Shown here in pieces: positions 19,192 to 26,876 of a stretch of DNA of 39,676 nucleotides. Below the pieces are notes generated by a model that was given only the letters and a program-made list of their open reading frames with translations, was not told the origin of the DNA and made no database searches. The translations under genes and the position numbers were made by a program. Each line of letters starts with the position of its first letter. Within the stretch, counting starts at the first letter, position 1. Origin of the DNA: Salipiger bermudensis HTCC2601 (GTDB lineage Bacteria > Pseudomonadota > Alphaproteobacteria > Rhodobacterales > Rhodobacteraceae); NCBI RefSeq assembly GCF_000153725.1, contig NZ_DS022276.1, positions 3,205,498 through 3,245,173 on the forward strand, given 5' to 3'.

Positions 19192-20310
19192 TCAGAGACC
19201 TTCGTGGAATTCCTCGATGAGATGGCTGACCACGGCGCGCATCTGCTCTTCCCCATCCTCGGGATGGGCCGCAGCCACCGCACGCTGCCGCGACGAGGAG
19301 TTGCCCTCGGCCACGATCTTGCGGCAGCGCTCGACTTCGGCCACGCAGCCGAGCGCCTCGGCATCCTCGGCGATGAGCAAGATCAGCTCCTCGGTGAGAT
19401 CCTCGAAGGGGGTGATCTGCGCGGCGCCGAAATCGATCAGACCCTCGGTGATGCCGTAGCGCTGCGCCCGCCAGCGGTTCTCGCCAATCAGGAAGTTCTC
19501 ATAGATCCGCCAGCGCAGGTTCTGCCGCCGCAGCCGCCAGAGCATCCGCAGGATGCACTGGTTGATCGCCGCCAGCATCAGCGCGTCCTCGAGCCGGGGC
19601 TGCACGTCCATGATGCGGGTTTCCAGCGTGGGGAAGCGGGCCGAGGGGCGCAGGTCCCACCAGATCTTCGAGCTGTCCTCGATGATGCCGAGATCGACCA
19701 GCGCCTGCACCGAGCGCTGGTAGTCCTGCCAGTTGGTGAAATGGGGCGGAAGTCCGGTGCGTGGCAGGTTGTCGAAAACCGAGATGCGGTAGCTCGCCAG
19801 CCCGGTGTCGATGCCCTGCCAGAACGGCGAGGAGGTCGAGAGCGCCAGCAGGTGGGGCAGGAAGTAACCGGCCTGCCGCATCAGGTCGGCGCGCAGCTGG
19901 TCGTCGCCGAGACCCACATGCACGTGCATGCCGCAGATCAGCATGCGCTGCACCACGCCGCCGAGATCGCGCCGCAGGTCGCGGTAGCGCTCCTTGTCGG
20001 TGTGGTGCTGGTTCTTCCAATGCGCCAGCGGGTGGCACGAGGCGGCGATCGGCGCGAGGTTGTAGCGCGCCGCGTGTTTCGAGATCGCCGCCCGCAGCCG
20101 CCTGAGATCCTCGCGCGCGGTGGCGATATCGGCACAGGGCAGGGTGCCGATCTCGATCTGGCATTGCAGGTATTCCGGGCTGACCTGCCCCTCGAGCTCT
20201 TCGCTGCAGGCCTCGAGAAGGCGCTTGGGCGCCTCGCTGAGCGCCAGCGTGTCGCGGTCGACGAGAAGGTATTCCTCCTCGATCCCGAGGCTGAACTCCG
20301 GCGTCTGCAT
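19192..20310 (-). CDS. ybdK: Carboxylate-amine ligase, YbdK type (glutamate-cysteine ligase family 2)
   Basis: The ATG at 20310 follows GGGAGGGG and gives 372 residues, the usual YbdK length. The N-terminus is [18 protein letters not shown], the GCS2 ATP/metal-binding signature. It continues with [23 protein letters not shown] and a conserved [13 protein letters not shown] region, all typical of the family. E. coli YbdK shows weak gamma-glutamylcysteine ligase activity in vitro and its natural substrate is uncertain, so a precise function should not be assumed. An upstream in-frame ATG (20367) would add 19 unlike residues and is rejected. It has no tight operon partner. Confidence 0.9.
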   Translation of the reverse strand: MQTPEFSLGIEEEYLLVDRDTLALSEAPKRLLEACSEELEGQVSPEYLQCQIEIGTLPCADIATAREDLRRLRAAISKHAARYNLAPIAASCHPLAHWKNQHHTDKERYRDLRRDLGGVVQRMLICGMHVHVGLGDDQLRADLMRQAGYFLPHLLALSTSSPFWQGIDTGLASYRISVFDNLPRTGLPPHFTNWQDYQRSVQALVDLGIIEDSSKIWWDLRPSARFPTLETRIMDVQPRLEDALMLAAINQCILRMLWRLRRQNLRWRIYENFLIGENRWRAQRYGITEGLIDFGAAQITPFEDLTEELILLIAEDAEALGCVAEVERCRKIVAEGNSSSRQRAVAAAHPEDGEEQMRAVVSHLIEEFHEGL

Positions 20311-20382
20311 CGGCCCCTCCCTTCGATGGCGTTCACCGAGGAAAGCAGAGCAGACGCCGCCGGGCAAGCCCGGCGGTCGGTC

Positions 20383-20802
20383 TCAGCCGTGATCTGCCAG
20401 AAGATTGGAGAAGCGCTCCTGCTGGAGCCCGAGCACCGACAGAGCGTCGTCCTGGTGCTGTTGCAGGATCGGAACCACGGAGCCGACCCCGTCCCAGGAG
20501 CGCAGGATCATCTTGGAGACGGAGAGCGACAGCTTGGTCGGGCAGTAATAGACCTTGAGCGTCTGGCTGCCCCCGCCGCAGAAGAAGCCGGCCTTGAGGG
20601 CCTGAAGCTGCATGAGTTTCACGTAGTCCCACGAGATGGCGCTGACACGTGATAGGTCGACAAGATGCTTCTGAGCCGGATGTGCATCGGGATGCCGGCT
20701 GTACTCGCGGAAGGTAGAAATGATCTCGTCGATCAGGATGCGGTCCTCGAACCGCGTGTAGACAAGTCCCGACCGGGGCAGGATTCGGAAAGCGACAGGC
20801 AT
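20383..20802 (-). CDS. Conserved-looking hypothetical protein, 139 aa
   Basis: I do not recognise a named family. The predicted protein starts MPVAFRILPRSGLVYTRFED and contains DEIISTFREYSRHPDAHPAQKHLVDLSRVSAISWDYVKLM. Alternating strands and helices plus an HLVDLS segment after the first helix are reminiscent of the small SpoIIAA/STAS-like fold, but this is only a resemblance. There is no signal peptide or membrane helix. The frame stays open to 20985, but upstream residues are arginine-rich and look non-coding, so I prefer the ATG at 20802; the ribosome site there is weak. It lies 72 bases from the ybdK start on the same strand. Confidence 0.6.
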   Translation of the reverse strand: MPVAFRILPRSGLVYTRFEDRILIDEIISTFREYSRHPDAHPAQKHLVDLSRVSAISWDYVKLMQLQALKAGFFCGGGSQTLKVYYCPTKLSLSVSKMILRSWDGVGSVVPILQQHQDDALSVLGLQQERFSNLLADHG

Positions 20803-20985
20803 ACGGAGGCTCACCAACTGTTTGATAAAAAAGTACTCATTTAATCGGAGGCCGGCCGTCCGCTGACTCTGCGGACCCTCCTCATACCGTGCGGTATGCC
20901 TTGACCTCCACGGTGGCGCAAGTCTGGCTCGCAAGACTGACGAAAATCGCAACCGGCAAGACACGTCGCAGAACACATCCTGCAC

Positions 20986-21017
20986 AAAAAATGCCCCGGA
21001 CCTGGCCGGTCCGGGGC
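20986..21017 (-). terminator. Rho-independent terminator of mmsA
   Basis: GCCCCGGACC (20993-21002), loop TGGCC, GGTCCGGGGC (21008-21017): a perfect 10-bp GC-rich stem. Read on the minus strand it is followed directly by ATTTTTT (20986-20991). It starts about 30 bases after the mmsA stop codon, so it is a textbook intrinsic terminator for that gene. Confidence 0.92.
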
Positions 21018-21048
21018 GCGTCTTGGCGTCGGCGAGATGGGCTGTGCG

Positions 21049-22548
21049 TCAGTCCATGGCCTTGAAGTTGAACTCGCCGCCTTCCTTGATCCCCGAGAAC
21101 CAGCGTGCGGTGACGGTCTTGGTCTTGGTGTAGAAGCGGAAGGCGTCGGGGCCGTACTGGTTGAGATCGCCGAAGGCGGATTTCTTCCAGCCACCAAAGG
21201 TGTGGTACGAGAGCGGCACCGGGATCGGGAAGTTGATGCCGACCATGCCCACGTTGACCCGGTGCGCAAAGTCGCGCGCGGTGTCGCCGTCGGCGGTGTA
21301 GATCGCCGTACCGTTGCCATAAGGGTTGTCGATCACCAGCTCGAGCGCCTCGTCATACGATCCCGCGCGGACCTGGCTCAGCACCGGGCCGAAGATCTCT
21401 TCCTTGTAGATGTCCATGTCCGGCGTGACGTTGTCGAACAGCGACGGGCCCACGAAGAAGCCGTTCTCGTAGCCCTGCAGCGTGAAGTCGCGTCCGTCGA
21501 CCACCAGCTTGGCGCCCTGATCCACACCCGAGCTGATCAGCCCCTCGATGCGGCTCTTGGCGGCGCCGGTGATGACGGGGCCATAATCGACGTCCTCGCC
21601 GGCGGTGTAGGGGCCGACCTTGAGCTTCTCGATGCGCGGCACCAGCTTCTCGACCAGCGCATCGGCGGTTTCCTGACCCACCGGAACGGCCACCGAGATC
21701 GCCATGCAACGCTCGCCAGCGGCGCCGAACCCGGCGCCCACAAGTGCGTCGGCGGCCTTGTCGAGATCGGCGTCGGGCATGATGATCATGTGGTTCTTGG
21801 CGCCGCCGAAGCACTGGGCGCGCTTGCCGTTGGTGGCGGCGCGGCCATAGATGTACTGCGCGATCGGCGTCGAGCCGACGAAGCCCACCGCCGCGATTTC
21901 CTCGTTGTCGAGGATCGCGTCGACCACTTCCTTGTCACCGTTGACCACCTGCAGCACGCCCTCGGGCAGGCCGGCCTCGATGATCAGCTCGGCCAGACGC
22001 AGCGAGGTCGAGGGCACGCGCTCGGACGGCTTGAGGATCATGGCGTTGCCGCAGGCCAGCGCCGGGGCCATCTTCCACAGCGGGATCATGGCGGGGAAGT
22101 TGAACGGGGTGATGCCGGCCACCACGCCGAGCGGCTGGCGCATCGAGTAGAGGTCGATGCCGGGGCCGCCATCGTCGGTGTACTCCCCCTTGAGCATGTG
22201 CGGTGCGCCCATGCAGACCTCGACCACCTCGAGACCGCGCTGCACGTCGCCGCGGGCGTCGGGCAGGGTCTTGCCGTGCTCCATCGAGAGCATCTCGGCC
22301 AGCTCGTCCATGTGCTCGTTGATCAGGGCGCCGAACTTCATCATCACGCGGGCGCGGCGCTGCGGGTTGGTCGCGCCCCAGGCCTTCTGCGCCTCGGCGG
22401 CCTTGGCGACCGCGTCGTTGAGCTCGTCCACGGTGGCGAGCGGCGTCTTGGCGATGGCTTCGCCGGTGGCCGGGTTGAACACCTCGGTGAAGCGGCCAGA
22501 CGTGCCCTTCACGTGCTGTCCGTTGATGAAATGCGTCAGTTCTTTCAT
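21049..22548 (-). CDS. mmsA: CoA-acylating methylmalonate-semialdehyde dehydrogenase
   Basis: A 499-residue aldehyde dehydrogenase. It begins MKELTHFINGQHVKGTSGRF with AGGAGG 7 bases upstream. The MmsA-type active site includes FNFPAMIPLWKMAPALACGN (Asn150), CFGGAKNHMIIMPDAD and the catalytic Cys281 in GAAGERCMAISVAV. This enzyme converts methylmalonate or malonate semialdehyde plus CoA and NAD+ to propionyl-CoA or acetyl-CoA in valine, beta-alanine or inositol catabolism. It is a single-gene unit: a strong terminator follows, and a divergent LysR gene lies 105 bases upstream, suggesting local control. In-frame upstream codons extend far but are not protein-like. Confidence 0.95.
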   Translation of the reverse strand: MKELTHFINGQHVKGTSGRFTEVFNPATGEAIAKTPLATVDELNDAVAKAAEAQKAWGATNPQRRARVMMKFGALINEHMDELAEMLSMEHGKTLPDARGDVQRGLEVVEVCMGAPHMLKGEYTDDGGPGIDLYSMRQPLGVVAGITPFNFPAMIPLWKMAPALACGNAMILKPSERVPSTSLRLAELIIEAGLPEGVLQVVNGDKEVVDAILDNEEIAAVGFVGSTPIAQYIYGRAATNGKRAQCFGGAKNHMIIMPDADLDKAADALVGAGFGAAGERCMAISVAVPVGQETADALVEKLVPRIEKLKVGPYTAGEDVDYGPVITGAAKSRIEGLISSGVDQGAKLVVDGRDFTLQGYENGFFVGPSLFDNVTPDMDIYKEEIFGPVLSQVRAGSYDEALELVIDNPYGNGTAIYTADGDTARDFAHRVNVGMVGINFPIPVPLSYHTFGGWKKSAFGDLNQYGPDAFRFYTKTKTVTARWFSGIKEGGEFNFKAMD

Positions 22549-22589
22549 GATCGCGCCTCCTGCTGGTCGGGTTTGGCGACACCTTAGTC

Positions 22590-22597
22590 TTGCGCAA
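22590..22597. promoter_or_regulatory. Palindrome TTGCGCAA in the mmsA/lysR intergenic region
   Basis: A perfect 8-base palindrome about 42 bases upstream of the mmsA start and 57 bases upstream of the LysR start. LysR regulators bind T-N11-A inverted-repeat sites in such divergent regions, and this could be part of one. No experimental support is visible. Confidence 0.4.
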
Positions 22598-22620
22598 ATG
22601 CAGGCGACAGAGGTAATCGG

Positions 22621-22635
22621 GCAAAAGGGTTTTGC
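22621..22635. promoter_or_regulatory. Inverted repeat GCAAAA-GGG-TTTTGC near the lysR start
   Basis: A 6-bp perfect inverted repeat with a 3-base spacer, ending 18 bases before the LysR start codon. Its span resembles a LysR T-N11-A box and its position fits autorepression. It may form one composite site with the TTGCGCAA palindrome 23 bases away. Confidence 0.42.
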
Positions 22636-22653
22636 AAAAATAGAGGTTCGTGG

Positions 22654-23550
22654 ATGCGCGGGAACTGGGATGATTTGCGGATTTTCCTTGCCGTGGCGCG
22701 GGGAGACAGCCTCTCGGGCGCCGGCCGCGTGCTGCGCATGGACCCGGCCACGGTGGGACGGCGCATCGGGCGGCTCGAGGAAACGCTGGGCCAGCCGCTT
22801 TTTGCCAAGAGCCCGCAGGGCTACGCGCTGACCGAGGCCGGGGCGCGGCTGCTGTCCCATGCCGAGGAGGCCGAGCAGGCGCTCGGACAGGGCGCCGAGG
22901 CGGTGCGCGGCGCGGGCGAAGGCATGTCGGGGCAGATCCGCATCGGCGCGCCCGACGGCTGCGCCAATTTCCTTTTGCCGCAGGTCTGCGCCGAGATCGG
23001 CGCGCAGAACCCCGATCTCGAGATCCAGATCGTCGCCCTGCCGCGGATCGTGAACCTGTCGCGGCGCGAGGCCGACATCGCCATCGGCGTCTCGGCGCCC
23101 ACCGCCGGGCGGCTGGTGGTGCAGAAGCTCGCCGACTACAAGCTGCACCTAGCCGCCTCCGAGACGTATCTCGCGGAGCATCCGCCGATCCGCAGCCGCG
23201 CCGATCTGCGCGAGCACCGCGTCGTCGGCTACATCCCCGACATGATCTTCGACAAGGAGCTCGATTATCTCGCCGATCTTGGCGTCGATCGCGTGCGGCT
23301 GGCCTCGAACAGCGTCTCGGTGCAGTTCCACTGGCTGCGCCAGCACGCCGGGCTCGGGATCGTGCACGATTTCGCGCTGCCGGCGGCGCCGGGGCTGCGC
23401 AAGGTGCTGGCGGAGGAGGTCGAGATCACCCGCAGTTTCTATCTCGTGCGCCACGAGGACGATCGCCGCCTAGGGCGGCTCAACGCCTTTGCCGAGGCGC
23501 TGGCGCAGGGGATTCGCAAAGAACTTACCCTGCTCGAAGGTCTGACTTGA
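22654..23550 (+). CDS. LysR-family transcriptional regulator
   Basis: A 298-residue LTTR. Residues 1-60 are the winged HTH: WDDLRIFLAVARGDSLSGAGRVLRMDPATVGRRIGRLEETLGQPLF, with FAKSPQGYALTEAG following. Residues about 90-295 form the periplasmic-binding-like effector domain (GQIRIGAPDGCANFLLPQV... EADIAIGV... HWLRQHAGLGIVHDF). It is divergent from mmsA with a shared 105-base intergenic region, so the likely target is mmsA and the effector an intermediate of that pathway; this is inference from position. Confidence 0.9.
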   Translation: MRGNWDDLRIFLAVARGDSLSGAGRVLRMDPATVGRRIGRLEETLGQPLFAKSPQGYALTEAGARLLSHAEEAEQALGQGAEAVRGAGEGMSGQIRIGAPDGCANFLLPQVCAEIGAQNPDLEIQIVALPRIVNLSRREADIAIGVSAPTAGRLVVQKLADYKLHLAASETYLAEHPPIRSRADLREHRVVGYIPDMIFDKELDYLADLGVDRVRLASNSVSVQFHWLRQHAGLGIVHDFALPAAPGLRKVLAEEVEITRSFYLVRHEDDRRLGRLNAFAEALAQGIRKELTLLEGLT

Positions 23551-23611
23551 CAGATTGTCGCAGGCGCCGGACGCTGGATGCACGCGCAGAGAAGGCATGG
23601 AGGAGAGCCGG

Positions 23612-24046
23612 ATGCAGGTGCAGCAGATTCTCAAGGACAAGGCGGATGACGGCGTCGTCACCGTGCCACCGGCCACCACGGTGGCCGAGGCGGTACGAAT
23701 GCTGGCGGAACGGCGCATCGGCGGCGTGGTGATTTCGGAAGATGGCCAGACCCCGCTGGGGATCCTGTCGGAGCGCGATATCGTGCGGGTGCTGTCGGCG
23801 CAGGGTGCCGATGTGCTCACGGCCACGGTCGACGCGCTGATGACCACCAACCTTCAGACCTGCACCCGCGACGAGGACAGCAACGTGGTTCTGGCGCGGA
23901 TGACGGAGGGCCGGTTCCGCCACATGCCCGTGGTCGAGGAGGGTGTCATGGTCGGAATGATCTCGATCGGCGACCTCGTGGCGGCACAGATTGCCGAGCT
24001 TTCGATGGAGAAAGAGGCGCTTCAGGGCATGATCATGGGGCACTGA
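23612..24046 (+). CDS. Two-CBS-domain protein
   Basis: A 144-residue protein made almost entirely of two CBS motifs: QQILKDKADDGVVTVPPATTVAEAVRMLAERRIGGVVISED...GILSERDIVRVL, then DALMTTNLQTCTRDEDSNVVLARMTEGRFRHMPVVEEG...ISIGDLV. The paired motifs would form a Bateman module that binds adenine nucleotides or NAD and senses energy state. No catalytic domain is attached, so it may act on a partner. The ATG at 23612 follows GGAGGAG at a good distance; upstream in-frame ATGs at 23597 and 23555 are less likely. It sits 62 bases after the LysR gene and 85 before coaD on the same strand. Confidence 0.9.
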   Translation: MQVQQILKDKADDGVVTVPPATTVAEAVRMLAERRIGGVVISEDGQTPLGILSERDIVRVLSAQGADVLTATVDALMTTNLQTCTRDEDSNVVLARMTEGRFRHMPVVEEGVMVGMISIGDLVAAQIAELSMEKEALQGMIMGH

Positions 24047-24131
24047 CGGCGGGCCCGACAGCGGTCAAGGGGTTGCATTCAGGGGCGCAATATTGTTGCG
24101 TGCCTGAAACTGACAGATCAGGGGCAGCCCT

Positions 24132-24629
24132 ATGCGCATCGGCCTATATCCCGGCACCTTCGACCCAATCACGCTTGGCCATATCGACATCATCCGCCGC
24201 GCTGCGGCGTTGGTGGATCGACTGGTGATCGGCGTCGCGATCAACCGCGACAAGGGGCCGCTCTTCGATCTCGAGACGCGCGTCGCGATGATCGAGTCGG
24301 AATGCCGGGCCCTCTCCGAAGAGACCGGCACCGAGATCGTCGCCCACCCGTTCGAGAATCTGCTGATCGATTGCGCCCACGATGTCGGCGCGCAGATCAT
24401 CGTCCGCGGCCTGCGCGCGGTCGCGGATTTCGAGTATGAATTCCAGATGGTCGGGATGAACCGGTCGCTTGATGACAGCGTCGAGACGGTGTTCCTGATG
24501 GCCGAAGCCCGGCATCAGGCCATTGCCTCGAAGTTGGTCAAGGAGATCGCGCGTCTCGGCGGCGACGTGAGCAAATTCGTCACGCCACCGGTGCACGAAG
24601 CGCTCGTGAAGCGCTTCGACGGAGCTTAG
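24132..24629 (+). CDS. coaD: Phosphopantetheine adenylyltransferase
   Basis: A 165-residue PPAT, the normal length. Nucleotidyltransferase motifs are YPGTFDPITLGHIDII at the N-terminus (the T/HxGH site), RGLRAVADFEYEFQMVGMNR, and the C-terminal ASKLVKEIARLGGDVSKFV. It transfers AMP from ATP to 4'-phosphopantetheine, the fourth step of coenzyme A synthesis. It is cytosolic and essential in most bacteria. Upstream (24088-24095) lies CAATATTG, a short palindrome that may belong to its promoter. The stop overlaps the 3' end of the convergent DUF1127-like gene. Confidence 0.97.
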   Translation: MRIGLYPGTFDPITLGHIDIIRRAAALVDRLVIGVAINRDKGPLFDLETRVAMIESECRALSEETGTEIVAHPFENLLIDCAHDVGAQIIVRGLRAVADFEYEFQMVGMNRSLDDSVETVFLMAEARHQAIASKLVKEIARLGGDVSKFVTPPVHEALVKRFDGA

Positions 24630-24772
24630 GCGCCGTAGACCGCGCGGCGGGCAATCTCGTTCTCGTGCCCGGCAATGTCGCAGTCCATGCGCGTGCGCTC
24701 GGGCAGGTTGCGCAGCGTGTAGAGCGTGCGGCGATAGGCGTAGCGGCGGTAGATGTTGTTCAGTACGGTCAT
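24626..24772 (-). CDS. DUF1127-like mini-protein A (48 aa)
   Basis: A 48-residue basic protein, MTVLNNIYRRYAYRRTLYTL and onward, ending REL-like LPERTRMDCDIAGHENEIARRAVYGA. Its layout (basic N-terminal helix, L..L, then D(I)..., then an R-rich tail) matches DUF1127 proteins, which are abundant in alphaproteobacteria; some bind RNA or affect phosphate and carbon metabolism. AAGGA lies upstream at a proper distance. It ends by overlapping the coaD stop region. A second copy of the family lies 34 bases upstream on the same strand, and both end in AVYG. Function here is unknown. Confidence 0.78.
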   Translation of the reverse strand: MTVLNNIYRRYAYRRTLYTLRNLPERTRMDCDIAGHENEIARRAVYGA

Positions 24773-24806
24773 GGTCACGGTCCTTCGTGTGTCTTGGGGC
24801 CGGCAG

Positions 24807-24980
24807 TCAGGCGCGGGCCTGACCGTAGACGGCCTCTGATGCGATGCGGCGCAGGTCGCCGCGGTAGATGTCCAGATCGAGCGCGGTGTCGAGCGACATC
24901 CGGCGCAGTTCGCGCAGGGTGCGCTTGTACCGGGCGCGCTGATCAAGACGGGTTCTGAGCGTTGCGATAAGGCGGGTCAT
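24807..24980 (-). CDS. DUF1127-like mini-protein B (57 aa)
   Basis: A 57-residue protein read from the ATG at 24980: MTRLIATLRTRLDQRARYKR, then TLRELRRMSLDTALDLDIYR, ending RRIASEAVYGQARA. The L..L, DLDIYRGDLRRIA core is a good match to the DUF1127 pattern. GGAGA sits 8 bases upstream of the ATG. The gene is too short for standard length cut-offs. It is the first of two tandem paralogues, so the pair probably arose by duplication and may be cotranscribed. Cytosolic, highly basic, possibly RNA-binding by analogy with characterised family members. Confidence 0.8.
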   Translation of the reverse strand: MTRLIATLRTRLDQRARYKRTLRELRRMSLDTALDLDIYRGDLRRIASEAVYGQARA

Positions 24981-25193
24981 GCGGTGTCTCCGTAGCTCCC
25001 CCCTTCGTTGCTGTTGGCGCTAACCTAGGGTTCGCTGCGGCGCAGCACAATTTCCGAAATTCCAACCCCGTCCTGCAATTTTTGCATGGCGCGGTGCGAG
25101 GCGATGTCGTCAGACGGCGCCGTCAGGAAGATCTTAACCTTCCGTGCGTAGGGTTAACGGCATCGAGACAGCCAATGATCAGGAGGTGATCGC

Positions 25194-25409
25194 ATGGATA
25201 TCCGATCCTTCGGGGCACGCCCGACGCGTCGGCTGCCGCAGGCCGCGCCGTCGCGCCCACGCACATCAGGCACGGTTCAGGGCACCGCACGGGCCGGCGA
25301 CGCGCCGCCGCCGGGCCTGGCGATGTCGGATCCCATTGTCGCGCCGGGTGTGCAGCCTCGCAGCGCGCGGCATGGCTATGCGGTGGCGCGGCGGATGCAG
25401 AACGAGTGA
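25194..25409 (+). CDS. Hypothetical 71-aa protein with perfect Shine-Dalgarno
   Basis: The sequence AGGAGGTGA (25181-25189) is fully complementary to the 16S 3' end and lies 4 bases before the ATG, which makes translation likely. The protein opens MDIRSFGARPTRRLPQAAPS and ends ARHGYAVARRMQNE. It is rich in Arg, Pro, Ala and Gly, has no signal peptide or membrane helix, and is probably disordered. No family is recognised. It is divergent from the DUF1127-like pair, with a 213-base gap that should hold both promoters. Confidence 0.65.
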   Translation: MDIRSFGARPTRRLPQAAPSRPRTSGTVQGTARAGDAPPPGLAMSDPIVAPGVQPRSARHGYAVARRMQNE

Positions 25410-25411
25410 CC

Positions 25412-25533
25412 GTCAGGCAGGGGGGAAGGCAGGCACACAGGTTTGAAGACAGGCAGGTCCAAGGACAGGCATGCAGGCAGGCTGAAAGACAGGGCAGGCT
25501 GAAAGAGAGGCAAGAAACAGACAGGCAAGAGAA
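25412..25533 (+). repeat. Purine-rich degenerate CAGGCAGG/GACAGGCA tract with a tandem 17-mer
   Basis: About 120 bases with recurring GGCAGG and GACAGG words and almost no pyrimidine runs on the plus strand. Two adjacent 17-base units, GCAGGCTGAAAGACAGG (25477-25493) and GCAGGCTGAAAGAGAGG (25494-25510), differ at one base, which shows local tandem duplication. It lies beyond the gap terminator and after the 71-aa gene. Neither strand gives a protein-like frame with a ribosome site. Confidence 0.75.
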
Positions 25534-25561
25534 AGGGCGGGGCCGTTTCCGACCCCGCCCT
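25534..25561 (-). terminator. Probable intrinsic terminator of gap
   Basis: AGGGCGGGG (25534-25542), a 10-base loop and CCCCGCCCT (25553-25561) make a perfect 9-bp stem. On the minus strand the stem is followed by TTCTCTTGCC, a moderately T-rich tail. It begins 45 bases after the gap stop codon. Confidence 0.75.
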
Positions 25562-25605
25562 GAAGGCTTTCATGGCGGTCCCGGGCCGCGATCAGATCCG
25601 CAGGA

Positions 25606-26607
25606 TCAGATCAGCTTGCCCATGGCAACGGCGGTATCCGACATGCGGTTCGAGAAGCCCCACTCGTTGTCGTACCAGGTCAGGATGCGGCACATGGTGC
25701 CTTCCATGACCTTGGTCTGGTCGGTGTGGAAGATCGACGAATGCGGATCGTGGTTGAAGTCGATCGAGACATTGGCCTTGTCGGTGTAGCCCAGCACGCC
25801 CTTGAGCGGGCCGTCTGCCGCGGCGCGGATGGCGTCGTTGATCTCGTCCACGGTGGTGGTCTTCTTGGCCTCGAAGGTCAGATCGACGACCGAGACGTTC
25901 GGGGTCGGCACGCGGATCGCGACACCGTCGAGCTTGCCGTTGAGTTCCGGCAGCACGAGGCCCACGGCCTTTGCGGCGCCGGTCGACGTCGGGATCATCG
26001 ACAGCGCCGCGGCGCGGGCGCGGTAGAGATCCTTGTGCATGGTGTCCAGCGTCGGCTGGTCGCCGGTATAGGAGTGGATCGTGGTCATGAAGCCCTTTTC
26101 GATGCCGATGGCATCGTTGAGAACCTTGGCCACCGGCGACAGGCAGTTGGTGGTGCAGGACGCGTTCGACACGACGATGTCGTCCTTGGTCAGCACGCTG
26201 TCATTGACGCCGTAGACGATGGTCTTGTCGGCGCCCGCCGCCGGGGCCGAGACCAGCACCCGCTTGGCACCGTTCTCGAGGTGCAGGGCCGCCTTGTCGC
26301 GGGCGGTGAAGATGCCGGTGCATTCCAGCACCGCGTCGACATCGCCCCAGGGCAGGTCGGCGGGGTTGCGCTCGGCGCTGACCTTGATCGGGCCGCGGCC
26401 GACGTCGATGGTGTCGCCGGAGACGGTCACTTCCTGCGGGAAGCGGCCATGGACGCTGTCGAACTGCAGCAGGTGGGCGTTGGTCTCGACCGGGCCGAGA
26501 TCGTTGATCGCGATGACCTCGATGTCGGTGCGCCCCGACTCGATGATGGCACGCAGCACGTTCCGGCCAATGCGCCCGAAGCCGTTGATTGCGACTTTGA
26601 CGGTCAT
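25606..26607 (-). CDS. gap: Glyceraldehyde-3-phosphate dehydrogenase (type I)
   Basis: A 333-residue GAPDH. The N-terminal Rossmann motif is [14 protein letters not shown], with NDL at 35-37 in the cofactor region. The catalytic Cys151 lies in [11 protein letters not shown] and His178 in [10 protein letters not shown]. It interconverts glyceraldehyde-3-phosphate and 1,3-bisphosphoglycerate in central carbon metabolism. AAGGAG sits before the ATG. A strong hairpin follows the gene. A 47-aa membrane peptide gene lies 93 bases upstream on the same strand and may be linked in transcription. Confidence 0.97.
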   Translation of the reverse strand: MTVKVAINGFGRIGRNVLRAIIESGRTDIEVIAINDLGPVETNAHLLQFDSVHGRFPQEVTVSGDTIDVGRGPIKVSAERNPADLPWGDVDAVLECTGIFTARDKAALHLENGAKRVLVSAPAAGADKTIVYGVNDSVLTKDDIVVSNASCTTNCLSPVAKVLNDAIGIEKGFMTTIHSYTGDQPTLDTMHKDLYRARAAALSMIPTSTGAAKAVGLVLPELNGKLDGVAIRVPTPNVSVVDLTFEAKKTTTVDEINDAIRAAADGPLKGVLGYTDKANVSIDFNHDPHSSIFHTDQTKVMEGTMCRILTWYDNEWGFSNRMSDTAVAMGKLI

Positions 26608-26700
26608 GGGTATCTCCTTGCTATCGAAATACTGAAGGTTGGGCGCAGGTCATCAGGTTGCCGCCGCTAAGTCAACCTGCCCCGGGAGGCGGCAGAGCGA

Positions 26701-26844
26701 TTAGCGCCAGAAGGCCATCCAATCCAGCAATGCGAAGAACTTACGCCCCAGAAACACCAAATGCTCCGAGCCCCAGATCAGGGTGTCCGCGGCCAGCGCA
26801 GCGAGGATCAGCAGCCCGATCCATATGGCGATCCGATTGGTCAT
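26701..26844 (-). CDS. 47-aa single-helix membrane protein upstream of gap
   Basis: Read from the ATG at 26844: MTNRIAIWIGLLILAALAAD, then TLIWGSEHLVFLGRKFFALL, ending DWMAFWR. The first half is one membrane helix; the second is amphipathic with conserved-looking Trp and Phe. I recall short roseobacter peptides of this form next to gap, sometimes mislabelled as GAPDH, but cannot check this here. It sits between the membrane LuxR gene (32 bases upstream) and gap. Function is unknown; a small regulatory or membrane-tethering role is possible. Confidence 0.68.
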   Translation of the reverse strand: MTNRIAIWIGLLILAALAADTLIWGSEHLVFLGRKFFALLDWMAFWR

Positions 26845-26876
26845 GACGAGCCTGATGCCAGAGCGCGCGCGGGCTG

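Noticed and set aside
24088-24095. CAATATTG as an FNR or other regulator box before coaD
   Set aside because: It does not match the FNR TTGAT-N4-ATCAA pattern, and an 8-base palindrome alone is weak evidence.
25412-25533. Possible CRISPR array
   Set aside because: Repeat words are short, degenerate and adjacent without spacers of constant length.
25376-25573. Minus-strand 65-codon frame through the purine-rich tract
   Set aside because: Its Leu/Pro/Phe/Ser-rich product follows directly from the pyrimidine-rich strand. No ribosome site is visible, and it covers the gap terminator.
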